64,000 nucleotides of DNA from Pseudomonas oryzihabitans. GTDB taxonomy: Bacteria; Pseudomonadota; Gammaproteobacteria; Pseudomonadales; Pseudomonadaceae. Shown piece after piece: positions 20,649-29,382 of this stretch. The stretch lies in the NCBI RefSeq assembly GCF_014522265.1, contig NZ_CP017024.1, positions 1 to 64,000 of the forward strand, given 5' to 3'. The number at the start of each line of letters is the position of its first letter. Position 1 is the stretch's first letter. The translations under genes were made by a program, and so were the position numbers. The notes below the pieces were generated by a model, which saw only the letters and a program-made list of their open reading frames with translations, was not told where the DNA came from and did no database searches.

Positions 20649-20675
20649 TAAAGTTTCGGCATGGCACGCCGATAA
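20649..20675 (+). promoter_or_regulatory. Sigma-28 (FliA) promoter of flgMN
   Basis: TAAAGTTT, 11 bases, then GCCGATAA: this matches the FliA -35/-10 consensus essentially perfectly, 39 bases upstream of the flgM ATG. FlgM would thus be made under the sigma factor it inhibits, a known feedback. Confidence 0.95.
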
Positions 20676-20714
20676 GCCGGACATGCGAATGAGACGACAC
20701 GAGGATCTTCACTC

Positions 20715-21023
20715 ATGGCTCTAGATATCAATCGCCTGAATTCGTCCTCTACTGCGGGCATAGGCAACACCAAGGCGGCGTCCATTAAGGACGTGTCCAC
20801 GGCTCAGACCAGCGACGTCAAGGCTACCAAGAGCACCGCCTCCGGCGAGTCGGTCAGCTTGAGCGCCGAGGCCAAGCAACTGAGCTCTCTGACGGCAGGG
20901 CTCAAGGATCTGCCGGTGGTCGACAGCGACAAGGTCAGCCGCCTGAAACAGGCCATCGCCGATGGCTCCTACAAGGTCGACAGCCAGAAGGTGGCCGACA
21001 AGCTGATGGCGTTCGAGTCCTGA
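20715..21023 (+). CDS. flgM: Anti-sigma-28 factor FlgM
   Basis: FlgM holds FliA inactive until the hook-basal body is complete and is then exported. The 102-residue product starts [16 protein letters not shown]. It has a disordered Ser/Thr/Lys-rich N-terminal half and a C-terminal sigma-binding region ([33 protein letters not shown]), which is the family signature. GAGGATC lies before the ATG, and the FliA promoter lies directly upstream. Confidence 0.95.
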   Translation: MALDINRLNSSSTAGIGNTKAASIKDVSTAQTSDVKATKSTASGESVSLSAEAKQLSSLTAGLKDLPVVDSDKVSRLKQAIADGSYKVDSQKVADKLMAFES

Positions 21024-21083
21024 CGCCCGGCTCGGCATGGCCTTTCTGACGATCGCCACTAACGTTCGAACGGAAACCGCGCC

Positions 21084-21551
21084 ATGCCCCATGCCAACTT
21101 GCTCGAGATCACCCGCCACGACATCGACCTGAGCGAGCAACTGCTGGCCCTGATCGAGCAGGAGTTCCAGGCCCTGAGCGAGCGCCAGCTCGATCGGCTG
21201 GAGGCCCTGCTGGGCACCAAGCAGATCCTGCTCAAGCAGCTCGACCAGCACGCCCAGCAGCGTACCCTGCTGCTCCAGACCCATGGTCTGCGAGCGGATC
21301 TGCAGGGTTTGCAGGCCTACGCCGCCCAGCAGCCCGACGGGGAAGAATTGTTGGCACGCTCCAGTCAGCTCGCGCAGCTCATGGAGCAATGCAAGGCTCA
21401 CAACGTCCGTAATGGCCAGATCATCCAGGCCAACCGCTTCGTGGTTGGCAAACTGCTCAATGTACTGCAGGGCACTTCGGCGCCCACGCTGTACAACCGT
21501 CGCGGCAGTCAGACCGGTGGCGGCTATCAGCGTCCCCTGAGCTCGGCTTGA
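21084..21551 (+). CDS. flgN: Flagellar export chaperone FlgN
   Basis: FlgN is the cytoplasmic chaperone for FlgK and FlgL. The 155-residue product is almost wholly helical and Gln/Leu-rich (LLALIEQEFQALSERQLDRLEALLGTKQILLKQLDQHAQQR), as FlgN proteins are. The C terminus is polar and disordered (NRRGSQTGGGYQ). It lies 60 bases after flgM in the same direction and probably shares its promoter. Confidence 0.9.
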   Translation: MPHANLLEITRHDIDLSEQLLALIEQEFQALSERQLDRLEALLGTKQILLKQLDQHAQQRTLLLQTHGLRADLQGLQAYAAQQPDGEELLARSSQLAQLMEQCKAHNVRNGQIIQANRFVVGKLLNVLQGTSAPTLYNRRGSQTGGGYQRPLSSA

Positions 21552-21639
21552 TCACGGGCATTCTCATGCCAGCGTTTTTCACTGTACAGATGGCGTTAAG
21601 CCAGTATCCTTGCTGACCGCTGTTTACAGGAGTTTCCAG

Positions 21640-22374
21640 GTGCAAGGCTCTTCCGCTAGCGACCATGCCGCTCAGCCACCCCAGGTCTATCGCTCCAAGG
21701 GCGAGATCCTGGCCTGCCTGCGGCCGGCGCAACAGCAGCATATTCCGCTGCGGATCACCTTCAATCGTCAGGGGCAGCAATTCCAGAGCTTCGTCGTCGA
21801 GATCGACGAGGCCAAGGGCTTGATCGCGCTGGATGAGTTCATCCCACGCGAGGCCGAACGTCTGCTCGAACAGGGCCAGTCGTTCCGGGTGGACAGCTTC
21901 CACGAAGGCATCAAGGTCACCTGGCAGATCAATCATCCGGTCGAGTTCAGCGAGCTGGATGGCAATCGCTGCTACTGGATCGGCCTGCCCACCGAACTCA
22001 CCTATCACCAGCGGCGCAATGCCTATCGGGTCAAGTTGCTGCTGACCCAGCCGGCGACGGCGGAGCTGAGCCAGGGCAACAGCCCGATCCAGCTGCGAGG
22101 CCAGTTGATCGATCTGTCGGCCACGGGCTGCAAGCTGCGTTTCCCTGGCAACGTCACTCATCTGCTGCAACCGGGGCAGCAGGTACAGAGCTTCAGCGCG
22201 GAGTTGCCCATCGGAACGATCAACACCCCGGTGACCATTCGCCACGTGGCCTGTCCGGAGCGTATGGAATACAGCGACGTCGGCGTCTGCTTCAATAGCC
22301 TGACCGGCGCAGCCCAGCGCCAGATCGAGCGCTTCATCTACCAGTTGCAGCGGGAAAACCGCCGGTTCGAGTGA
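21640..22374 (+). CDS. flgZ: Flagellar brake protein FlgZ (YcgR-like, PilZ domain)
   Basis: A c-di-GMP-binding protein that slows or curbs flagellar rotation. The 244 residues have an N-terminal YcgR domain to about 110 and a PilZ domain after it. The two c-di-GMP motifs are visible: RRNAYR (RxxxR) near residue 125 and DLSATGCKL (D/NxSxxG) about 35 residues later. I chose the GTG at 21640, which has AGGAG 8 bases upstream; the frame extends to a TTG at 21610 without a ribosome site. flgM-flgN-flgZ is the usual Pseudomonas order. Confidence 0.9.
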   Translation: MQGSSASDHAAQPPQVYRSKGEILACLRPAQQQHIPLRITFNRQGQQFQSFVVEIDEAKGLIALDEFIPREAERLLEQGQSFRVDSFHEGIKVTWQINHPVEFSELDGNRCYWIGLPTELTYHQRRNAYRVKLLLTQPATAELSQGNSPIQLRGQLIDLSATGCKLRFPGNVTHLLQPGQQVQSFSAELPIGTINTPVTIRHVACPERMEYSDVGVCFNSLTGAAQRQIERFIYQLQRENRRFE

Positions 22375-22380
22375 CCGACC

Positions 22381-22405
22381 GGGCGTCCACGACTGCTGGA
22401 CGCCC
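22381..22405. terminator. Stem-loop between convergent flgZ and the MFS gene
   Basis: Arms GGGCGTCCA and TGGACGCCC around a 7-base loop, in the 42-base gap between two convergent genes. There is no strong T run, so efficiency is uncertain. Confidence 0.6.
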
Positions 22406-22416
22406 TCCTCCACCGC

Positions 22417-23772
22417 TCAGGGCGCCTTGGATTCAGGCGGGTTCTGCAGGAACTCGATCTCTTCCTGCAGCGGTGCTCCCTCCTCGACAGGCTCTTCCTC
22501 TACGACCGGCTCAGTGTGCATCTGGTCATGCACCACCTGGCTATCGACCCGTGGATCCAGGGCCGCTGCCAGCGGCGAACTGGTCGACCCTTCGGGCATC
22601 TGTACGTGGCTCAGCGGCGCCTCGTCGACCAGGTGCTTGCCCGTGACCGCATCCGGGCGGATACGCCAGATCAGGATGGCACCGCAGAGCACGACAAAGG
22701 CATAGAGCATGTTGGGTCCGACCAGATTCATCAGCGCACCCACCACCAGCGGACCGATACAGGCACCGATGCCAAAGGTCACCAGTAGCATGGCGCTCAG
22801 GGATACCCGCCGCTCCCCTTCGATATGGTCATTGGACAGCGCCACCGCCAGGGGGTAGAGCACGAATTGCAACAGGCTGGCGATGAGGCCGAGCGGCAGC
22901 AGCACCACCGGCGGCACATGGGGCAGCACAGCCAGTGGCAGGGCAGCCAGCGTCAGGGCGATGGCGACCACCCGGATCAGCCAGCTGCGATCATGCCGAT
23001 CCGACAGCCAGCCGATTGGCCACTGGGCGATCAGGCCGGCGAAGATGCAGCAGGCCATGAACAGGCCGATGCGCTCGGTGGGCAGGCCCTGGGCGCTGGC
23101 ATAGAGGGGCGCCAGGCCGTAGAAGGAGCCGATCACCAGTCCGGCGACCAGGGTCGTGGTCAACGACTGCGGAATTCGCTGGATAAAAAACGTGGGTTCC
23201 AGCGGCGCCGGCTTGAGCGGTGCCGGGTGGATCTTGCCGGTGACCGCCACCGGCACCAGGCACAGGGCGTAACAGATGGCGACCAGCATCAGCTTGTCGA
23301 CGCCGAGATCCGGCGAGAGCACCAGCACCACCTGCCCCAGCGCCAGGCCGAGGTAGGAAGCGGTCATGTAGCCGGAAAAGACCTTGCCGCGCTCGCCTGG
23401 GCCGGCCTGCTCGTTGAGCCAGCTCTCCAGCACCATGTACTGGCACATCATGCCCATGCCGATCAGCACCCTGAGTGCCAGCCACATCGGCAGCCAGGGC
23501 AGCAGGCCGATCCCCAGCACCGCTGCGCCGACTACGCCGGCGCAGGTCACATAGGCACGGATATGGCCGACCTTGGCGATCAGTCGATGCCCCAACTTGC
23601 CGCCTATCACCAGGCCCGCGTAATAGGCAGCGGTCAGGGCGCCGACCCAGAGTCCCTGCACCTGATCGGCGGCCAGTCGCAGACCGAGATAGGTACTCAG
23701 CAGACCGGTCCCGATCAACATCAACAGCGTCGCGAAATAGAGCCCGCGAAACGCCGACAGCACACGCACCAT
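22417..23772 (-). CDS. MFS transporter, YcaD-like
   Basis: A 451-residue major facilitator with 12 predicted hydrophobic segments between residues about 8 and 385. It has the family-type loop GGKLGHRLIAKVGHIRAYV between segments 2 and 3 and a second WPIGWLSDRHDRSWLIR between 8 and 9. The last 65 residues are cytoplasmic, strongly acidic and Pro/Glu-rich (EPVVEEEPVEEGAPLQEEIEFLQNPPE), which is unusual for the family. The substrate is unknown. It is convergent with flgZ and lies 44 bases after the glycan operon, in the same direction, so it could be read through from it. Confidence 0.75.
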   Translation of the reverse strand: MVRVLSAFRGLYFATLLMLIGTGLLSTYLGLRLAADQVQGLWVGALTAAYYAGLVIGGKLGHRLIAKVGHIRAYVTCAGVVGAAVLGIGLLPWLPMWLALRVLIGMGMMCQYMVLESWLNEQAGPGERGKVFSGYMTASYLGLALGQVVLVLSPDLGVDKLMLVAICYALCLVPVAVTGKIHPAPLKPAPLEPTFFIQRIPQSLTTTLVAGLVIGSFYGLAPLYASAQGLPTERIGLFMACCIFAGLIAQWPIGWLSDRHDRSWLIRVVAIALTLAALPLAVLPHVPPVVLLPLGLIASLLQFVLYPLAVALSNDHIEGERRVSLSAMLLVTFGIGACIGPLVVGALMNLVGPNMLYAFVVLCGAILIWRIRPDAVTGKHLVDEAPLSHVQMPEGSTSSPLAAALDPRVDSQVVHDQMHTEPVVEEEPVEEGAPLQEEIEFLQNPPESKAP

Positions 23773-23816
23773 TGCCTACTCCATCGTCTCTTGCACACCC
23801 GGCAAGCGCGACGGAA

Positions 23817-24665
23817 TCAGCTTCGTCGTTGCGCCGCCAGCTGGGCGTCCTCGCCCAGGCGTGGGTTGTATTGGCCTGCACAGGCCTTCATCAGTACCTG
23901 CAGCACCGACAGATTACCTCTGACGCTGCTGATCTTGGTGGGTACCTCGCCCTTCGGATAGCGCCGCACGGTGGGGAGTTCCACGCAGCGATAGCCCAAT
24001 TTCGGTACCCGATAGGAAAGATAGGCCAGCAACTCGTAGGTGGTGAACTCGTCGCGGAACGGTGCCACGCGCGGATCCAGCAGCATGGCCCGGCTGTAGG
24101 CGCGGAAACCCTGGGTGGTGTCGGTCCAGTGGAAACCCGAGGCCAGGCTCAGCATGGGCGCATGGATGAAGCGAATGGCGAAGTCGCGGGACTTGGGGGT
24201 GTTCTCCGCCACGCCGCCGGCCAGGAAGCGCGAGGCCTGGACGAAGTCGTAGCCCTGCTCGATGGCGTCGATGAAGCGCGGGATGGCGTCCGGATCGTCC
24301 TTGTCATTGCCGTCGATGGTCACGATGCCGGTGTAGCCCTCGTCGAGCACGAAGGCATAGGCGCAGCGCAGCTGGGAGCTGAGCTTGCCTGGTGCGGTCT
24401 TGAGCAGCAGCCCACGCACGCCCAGCTCCTGCAGCCGCTGCGGCTCCAGCGAGCCGTCGGTACTGCCACCGTCGACGATGATGACATCGGCGATGTCGGC
24501 GATCCTGACCGCCGCCATACGCCGCAAAAGGTTGAGAATCCGCTCGCCTTCGTTGATGACCGGGATCACCACGCAATGCGGACGGCTGCGACCGTTCCAG
24601 AAGGTCGTCGAATAGCTGGGCACCTGCCAGAGGGCGCGCTCGGTGGCGGGAATTGCAGTAGTCAT
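23817..24665 (-). CDS. Family 2 glycosyltransferase (dolichyl-phosphate mannosyltransferase type)
   Basis: A 282-residue GT2 with a GT-A fold: CVVIPVINEGERILNLLRRM, the nucleotide segment VIIVDGGSTDGS, and the metal motif TIDGNDKDDPDAIPRF. DTTQGFRAYSRAM near residue 190 is typical of DPM1/ArnC-like enzymes that put a sugar on a polyprenyl phosphate. No C-terminal membrane segments are seen, so it would act peripherally. The ATG at 24665 has GGAGG upstream. Last of seven tightly packed genes. Confidence 0.8.
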   Translation of the reverse strand: MTTAIPATERALWQVPSYSTTFWNGRSRPHCVVIPVINEGERILNLLRRMAAVRIADIADVIIVDGGSTDGSLEPQRLQELGVRGLLLKTAPGKLSSQLRCAYAFVLDEGYTGIVTIDGNDKDDPDAIPRFIDAIEQGYDFVQASRFLAGGVAENTPKSRDFAIRFIHAPMLSLASGFHWTDTTQGFRAYSRAMLLDPRVAPFRDEFTTYELLAYLSYRVPKLGYRCVELPTVRRYPKGEVPTKISSVRGNLSVLQVLMKACAGQYNPRLGEDAQLAAQRRS

Positions 24666-24678
24666 AGGTCCTCCAGGT

Positions 24679-25035
24679 TCAACCGACACGGGCCGTGATG
24701 AGGGCGACGCCGGCGATGATCAGGACGATGCCTGCCGCCGTGGTCCAGGGAAAGGCTTCGCGAAAGATCACCACCGACAACAAGGCGACGCTGGCGATGG
24801 CCCCGGCCGTCAGCACCGGATGCGCCACGTTCAGCGGCAGCTTGGCAAGGGCGGCGGCATACAGCAGAAAGGCCAGGCCATACATGAAGAGCCCCAGCCA
24901 GAATGGCCAGTTGGCCAGCGCAGCCATGGGATCACTCAGACTGGGAAAGCGCCGCGGCGGCAGCATGGCCAGCTTCACCAGCACGCTCGCCGAGGCGTTG
25001 GACGCAATGCCCAGGATCAGGATCAGCCACTTCAT
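24679..25035 (-). CDS. SMR/EamA-like small membrane protein (ArnE-like)
   Basis: A 118-residue protein with four hydrophobic segments (MKWLILILGIASNASASVLVKLAM; FWLGLFMYGLAFLLYAAAL; PVLTAGAIASVALLSVVIF; AAGIVLIIAGVALIT). Length, topology and the KLPLNVAHPVLTAGAIASVAL segment fit the small multidrug resistance/ArnE-ArnF group. By analogy with ArnE/F it could flip a lipid-linked sugar. The start overlaps the stop of the gene before it by 4 bases. Confidence 0.75.
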   Translation of the reverse strand: MKWLILILGIASNASASVLVKLAMLPPRRFPSLSDPMAALANWPFWLGLFMYGLAFLLYAAALAKLPLNVAHPVLTAGAIASVALLSVVIFREAFPWTTAAGIVLIIAGVALITARVG

Positions 25036-25868
25036 GCGGCAGCCTCCGGCAGGTCGCGATAGGCCTTGACCGCGACCTGGACGCCACGCTCCAGCGCGGC
25101 CAGGTTGGAGCCCTGCTTGGCCGGCAGCATCTCGATGCTGACCACCTGCTCCGGCAGCCGCCGGGTCAGGGCGAAGGCGATTCCCTCGTGGTTGGTACCG
25201 CCCTCCCCCAGGGTCACCAGATCCGGTTCGCTGGCATGGACGTGACCGATCAGTTCGGCATGCTCTTCGAGGACGCGGGCGGCATCCTCCTCGTTGATGG
25301 TCAGGGCGCCGGTATCGAGCTGCATGAGGATCGCCGGATGCTCCACGGCCCGTACCACGGCGGCGGTGGAATCGCTGTCGATCATGAAGTTGGCGCCATA
25401 GCGTGGCGGATTGGGCTCCAGGCAGATCTGCACCCGGTGCGCCGCGGCCACATCACCCAGGCGGCGGAAGAAGTCCCGTGCCTGCGCCAGGGCCTGGTCG
25501 TCACTCAGCCCAGAGCGATCGCGATTGCGCGGCGAGCCGAACACCAGGCGCGTCGCGCCCAGCCCCTCGGCGACCCGGCAGACGCCCTCCAGCTGCGCCA
25601 GCAGCGCGCGCTGCACGTCGTCGGCGCCGAAAACGTTGAGACCGGTGGTGCCGAACAGCAACGCCTGCATGCCGGTGATCTCGATGCCGCGGGCCTGCCA
25701 CTGCTGACGCACGACCTGGATTTCCTGGGCGGTGGCCGTCTTGGGATCGGCGAAATACTTGCCGGGGGCGATGTCGATGGCATCCACCCGGTATTGCTGC
25801 AGGATCTCGGCGACCATGGCGTCATCGGTCGGATCCCAGGCGATATTGGAGATGGCGATGCGCATCAC
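25032..25868 (-). CDS. Sugar phosphate isomerase/epimerase-like TIM barrel protein
   Basis: The 278 residues match the xylose isomerase-like AP endonuclease 2 family: MRIAISNIAWDPTDDAMVAEILQQYRVDAIDIAPGKYF, QICLEPNPPRYGANFMID with the metal-binding Glu, LQLDTGALTINEED, and IGHVHASEPDLVTLGEGGTNHEGI with His and Asp metal ligands. Such proteins epimerise or isomerise keto sugars. The exact substrate is unknown. It overlaps both neighbours by 4 bases, so it is coupled within the glycan operon. Confidence 0.75.
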   Translation of the reverse strand: MMRIAISNIAWDPTDDAMVAEILQQYRVDAIDIAPGKYFADPKTATAQEIQVVRQQWQARGIEITGMQALLFGTTGLNVFGADDVQRALLAQLEGVCRVAEGLGATRLVFGSPRNRDRSGLSDDQALAQARDFFRRLGDVAAAHRVQICLEPNPPRYGANFMIDSDSTAAVVRAVEHPAILMQLDTGALTINEEDAARVLEEHAELIGHVHASEPDLVTLGEGGTNHEGIAFALTRRLPEQVVSIEMLPAKQGSNLAALERGVQVAVKAYRDLPEAAA

Positions 25869-26653
25869 TGACCCTCCGCCTTGATGACCGGGGGTTCCGA
25901 CTGGGCATAGGCGCGGACCGCGAGCAGGGTGTCGCGCGCGCTGTACTGGTAGCCGTCACGCCCGCTGAAGACTTCGGCATGCACGCTGCGGAAATCGTAG
26001 CGCGCTGGCGTACCCTCCAGGGTATTGCCGAAGTCGCGTCCGAAACCCTGGCTGGCGATGTCAGCCACGCTGATGGGCTCGGCGGTCAGGTGCACCAGGT
26101 CCAGCCCGGCAGCCTGGGCGGTCTGGATGTCATAGCCGAGATTGACCATCGGATAGAACTGGAAGACGCCGCGACTTTCCACCGCGTGCAGGTTGTTGTC
26201 GTTGAGCAGGTCGTAGATCACGTTCTTGCGCAGCCCGGGCCCGACCAGGCCCGGCAGGCGGACGATCAGGGCGTTGGCGAAATGCTCACGGACGAACTGC
26301 TCCAGTCGATAGCGATTGGCGCCATAGGCGTGCAGTCCCTCTGCGTCCACCGCGGTGGTCTCATCGACGCCAAGCGGCTGCTTGAAGACATCCACGGTGC
26401 TGATCAGCACGAAGGAATCGCACTGGATCCGTGACAGATGACCGATCAGGCCATCGATCTTCTCGCGATCGGCCGCAGGATCGCGATTGGCGATCCACTT
26501 CTGCGCCGGCGCTCCGGCGCAGATGACCTGGCCATAGGGCTGATCGCCGATCTGGTCGATATTGGTGGAGCGAAACAGCGCGCCGAAGGCCTTCTGCTTG
26601 AGCAGCGTCGACCCCACGAAGCCGCTGTACCCTATCAATGCGTCGGTCTTCAT
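25865..26653 (-). CDS. NAD(P)-dependent sugar epimerase/dehydratase-like SDR
   Basis: A 262-residue SDR-like protein with a short Rossmann start MKTDALIGYSGFVGSTLLKQ (GxxGxxG in GYSGFVGS). The active-site-like stretch is FVLISTVDVFKQP, and YGANRYRLE supplies a YxxxR where the usual motif is YxxxK. The Lys-to-Arg difference at the catalytic position makes standard epimerase chemistry doubtful, so it might be a reductase or a binding protein. The start is the ATG at 26653. It lies 5 bases after the large membrane protein. Confidence 0.65.
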   Translation of the reverse strand: MKTDALIGYSGFVGSTLLKQKAFGALFRSTNIDQIGDQPYGQVICAGAPAQKWIANRDPAADREKIDGLIGHLSRIQCDSFVLISTVDVFKQPLGVDETTAVDAEGLHAYGANRYRLEQFVREHFANALIVRLPGLVGPGLRKNVIYDLLNDNNLHAVESRGVFQFYPMVNLGYDIQTAQAAGLDLVHLTAEPISVADIASQGFGRDFGNTLEGTPARYDFRSVHAEVFSGRDGYQYSARDTLLAVRAYAQSEPPVIKAEGQ

Positions 26654-26658
26654 GTAGC

Positions 26659-28290
26659 TCACCCCTTGGTCTTGAATCTCAGGCAATAGTCCGGTTGGCA
26701 CTCCTCGACGGGATAACGCTCGTCCAGGTAGGCCTTAAGTCGTGGAAATTTGTCGTGCATGGAAATGTTGTTCAGCTTGAATGACCAGAAGGTCGTCGAA
26801 TACACCACCGCCGGCGGATCGGCATGTTGCAGATCGCTGAGCAGATCGGCTTCGTAGGGTGGCGTGGCATAGACCGGATAGATGTACTTGGTACAGGCCG
26901 GCAGATCGGTCACGCCGTTGATGACCCCGTTGTTGGCCAGATCGAACACACAGTGAGCGCCGCTTTCCAGCAGGCGCCGCGAGGCCCATTGCACACCGGG
27001 CGTGGCCAAGGCGGCGTCATCCGGCAAGGCGGTCAAAGCCGGCACCCAGGCGAGCCCCTGGGCCCACACCCGCTCGACCGGCGATTTGTAGAGATTGAAG
27101 GCGGCGAGCAGCACCAGCAGCGCCGCCAGGGCCGGTACCAGCAGACGCCGGCTGAAGGCCAGCAGCGCACCCGCCAGCAGCACCGCAAAGAACGGCGAGG
27201 GATTAAGTCCGACCAGCCCCATCAGTACGGCAGCGGCAATGGCCGCGGCCGCCGCGCGCGGATGCGCCGAGATGTCCCAGCCGCCGTTGCGGGCCAGCCG
27301 CTGCCGGCGGGCGGCATAGAGCAGGCTCAGCAGGGGCACCCAGAAGCCCATCTGGATATGCTGGAAGTCCGCGCGATTGACCCCGATCTTGAAGAAGATC
27401 GCGAGCAGCACTGCCAGGGCACCAATCAGCGGCAGATCCTCGCTCCAGCGCCACGGCCAGGGCAGACAGCGGATCAGGGCGAAACCGGCCAGCGCCGTAG
27501 GCACTGCCAGCAGCAGGCTCAGCGCCAGCGGCCGGGCATTCAGGCCATAGCCCCACTGGGACGAGGTTTCCAGAAGGAAGGTCAGGTTCTTGACGTAATC
27601 GGTCAGGGCGAAGAAATCGGTACCAAAGCCAAGCCAGCCAACCGTTGCCACGAAGGTCAGCAGCGACAGGAAATGGCGCCGATGCAGAAGCAGCGTGAGC
27701 AGTACCGCCGAGCCGATGGGCAGCACCCCGGCGATCCCGCGGTCATAGGACCAGAACAGATTGAAGCCGGCGGCCAGGCCGAGCAGCACCTCGCAGACCA
27801 ATCGCCGCGGCGTGGTCTCCACCTTGCGATGCAGACAGAAGAGGAACAGTGACAGCAGCAGGAAGAGATCGCGATAGCCCACCACCTGAGTCGCCACGGC
27901 GCCCATGGCTACCAGCAGGATCAGGCGCGCGCGGCCCTTGGGCACGGGGCACAGCAAAACGGCCGTTCCCCACAGCAATAGGGCCGCGCCGGTGTTGCAC
28001 AGTCCATAGAGGATCTGGGTCACCAGGAAGGTGTGCTGGGCGCCGAACCAGGTCTCCGCCAGCCACACCGGGATGAAATCCAGCCCGCCATGGATGGTGA
28101 AGGCATGAGCGCCCGGCTGACTGTGCAGCAGCGTCGGCAGCGTGGCGAAATATTCCCCCTGGTGGAAGGGGTCGAGGATGACGCCCTTGCCGAACAGAAA
28201 GAAATTGATGATGGAAAAGATCAGAACGCTGATGAAGCCGGCGACGCCAGACACCCCCCTGGGTGTCGCTTCAGTGGAAGGGTTCGGCAT
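26659..28290 (-). CDS. Polytopic membrane protein, possible GT-C glycosyltransferase
   Basis: The 543-residue protein has roughly 11-13 hydrophobic segments from residue about 15 to 410 and a soluble C-terminal part of about 130 residues. Right after the first segment comes ILDPFHQGEYFATLPTLLHS, where acidic residues (Asp, Glu) sit in the predicted first periplasmic loop, as in GT-C enzymes that use polyprenyl-phosphate sugars. The C-terminal region has FWSFKLNNISMHDKFPRLKAYLDERYP and three Cys near DLPACTKYIYPVY. I do not recognise the family with certainty. The start is the ATG at 28290 (GGAG 7 bases upstream), which overlaps the preceding gene by 20 bases. Confidence 0.65.
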   Translation of the reverse strand: MPNPSTEATPRGVSGVAGFISVLIFSIINFFLFGKGVILDPFHQGEYFATLPTLLHSQPGAHAFTIHGGLDFIPVWLAETWFGAQHTFLVTQILYGLCNTGAALLLWGTAVLLCPVPKGRARLILLVAMGAVATQVVGYRDLFLLLSLFLFCLHRKVETTPRRLVCEVLLGLAAGFNLFWSYDRGIAGVLPIGSAVLLTLLLHRRHFLSLLTFVATVGWLGFGTDFFALTDYVKNLTFLLETSSQWGYGLNARPLALSLLLAVPTALAGFALIRCLPWPWRWSEDLPLIGALAVLLAIFFKIGVNRADFQHIQMGFWVPLLSLLYAARRQRLARNGGWDISAHPRAAAAAIAAAVLMGLVGLNPSPFFAVLLAGALLAFSRRLLVPALAALLVLLAAFNLYKSPVERVWAQGLAWVPALTALPDDAALATPGVQWASRRLLESGAHCVFDLANNGVINGVTDLPACTKYIYPVYATPPYEADLLSDLQHADPPAVVYSTTFWSFKLNNISMHDKFPRLKAYLDERYPVEECQPDYCLRFKTKG

Positions 28291-29377
28291 CGAGGCGCTC
28301 CAGGGCATCGAAAATGTTGTCGATCTTGCCACCCAGCATCGAATAGCAGCCGGGCAGCTGGGAATGTTGTTCGAAGAGGATGGGACGGCCGTCGTCGCCT
28401 TCGTTCTTCATCAGGATGGTCTTTACCTCGAACAGCGAATCCCGGTACTCCACCCGTGCCGCAGCCGACATGTAGCGGGCCACGTCGCGCACCATCCAGT
28501 CCGCTCGCGAGGCACGGTCGTAGTCGTCGAGCAGGGCATAGGGATCGGTGCCATTGGCGTCTTCCCAGTTCAGGTGCGGGGTGTAACGCACATGGGACAG
28601 GGTGTGCAGACCGCGCGCCGGGAACGGCATCATGGAAAAGAACGGACCGTCCATGACCGTCACGCCGAGGTCGCGCAGCTCCGGAGGCATCTCCACCAGG
28701 GCCATCTCGGTGATCTCATGGCGTAGCCGGGTGGCCGTGCCGGGGAAATCGCCGCCGTACTGGTTGAGCCCGCTGTAGGTACAGTTGAAGAGGTAGCGGC
28801 AATGCAGCTCCTCCTGTCGTCCGGCTTCATCCACGACCTCGGCACCCAGTCCCCCCGCTTCACCGCGGATCGCCATCACGCGACTCTTGAGGCGCACCTC
28901 GACGCCGACGGCATCGAGCTCGCGACTCACTTCGGCGGCAAGTACGGCGGAGTTGAAGGCATATTCCTCCGTCAGATACACCGCCTCGATCAATCGATCG
29001 TCGAACAATCGACTTAATTCTTCGGATGCCGGCTGCAGGGAAGCCTCGATCCCCTGACAGAAACGTTCGAACTGCTTGGCCGTTACCTTGGAGTTGTTGC
29101 GGGCAATGGCATACAACTTGGTGAAATCCCGCACTACCACATCGGGATAGTCGCGCAAGAAGCGCGGCAAGTTGACCCGGCTGCGAAAGGCCGTGACGAA
29201 ACTGCGCGGATAGTGATAACCGTTATGAACACGTGCCTGATTGTTGTAAGAGGCACGCTTCAACAGCCCGTCTTCCCGCTCGATCAGGGTGACTTTCGCA
29301 AAGCCCCTCACGCGCATGAGATACAGGGCCGTCATGGCCCCGTAAAATCCGCCACCGATGACGATCGCATCTTTCAT
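28271..29377 (-). CDS. FAD-dependent oxidoreductase (DAO-like)
   Basis: A 368-residue flavoprotein with the dinucleotide site MKDAIVIGGGFYGAMTALYL and the second FAD contact TLIEREDGLLKRAS. N-terminal NQARVHNGYHYPRS resembles FAD oxidases of the glycine/D-amino-acid oxidase fold, and GGKIDNIFDALERL forms the C-terminal FAD end. There is no membrane segment. Being inside a glycosyltransferase operon, it may oxidise a sugar or a sugar-linked amino group; that is inference. It lies 5 bases after the first gene. Confidence 0.7.
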   Translation of the reverse strand: MKDAIVIGGGFYGAMTALYLMRVRGFAKVTLIEREDGLLKRASYNNQARVHNGYHYPRSFVTAFRSRVNLPRFLRDYPDVVVRDFTKLYAIARNNSKVTAKQFERFCQGIEASLQPASEELSRLFDDRLIEAVYLTEEYAFNSAVLAAEVSRELDAVGVEVRLKSRVMAIRGEAGGLGAEVVDEAGRQEELHCRYLFNCTYSGLNQYGGDFPGTATRLRHEITEMALVEMPPELRDLGVTVMDGPFFSMMPFPARGLHTLSHVRYTPHLNWEDANGTDPYALLDDYDRASRADWMVRDVARYMSAAARVEYRDSLFEVKTILMKNEGDDGRPILFEQHSQLPGCYSMLGGKIDNIFDALERLDAEPFH

Positions 29378-29382
29378 GATCG

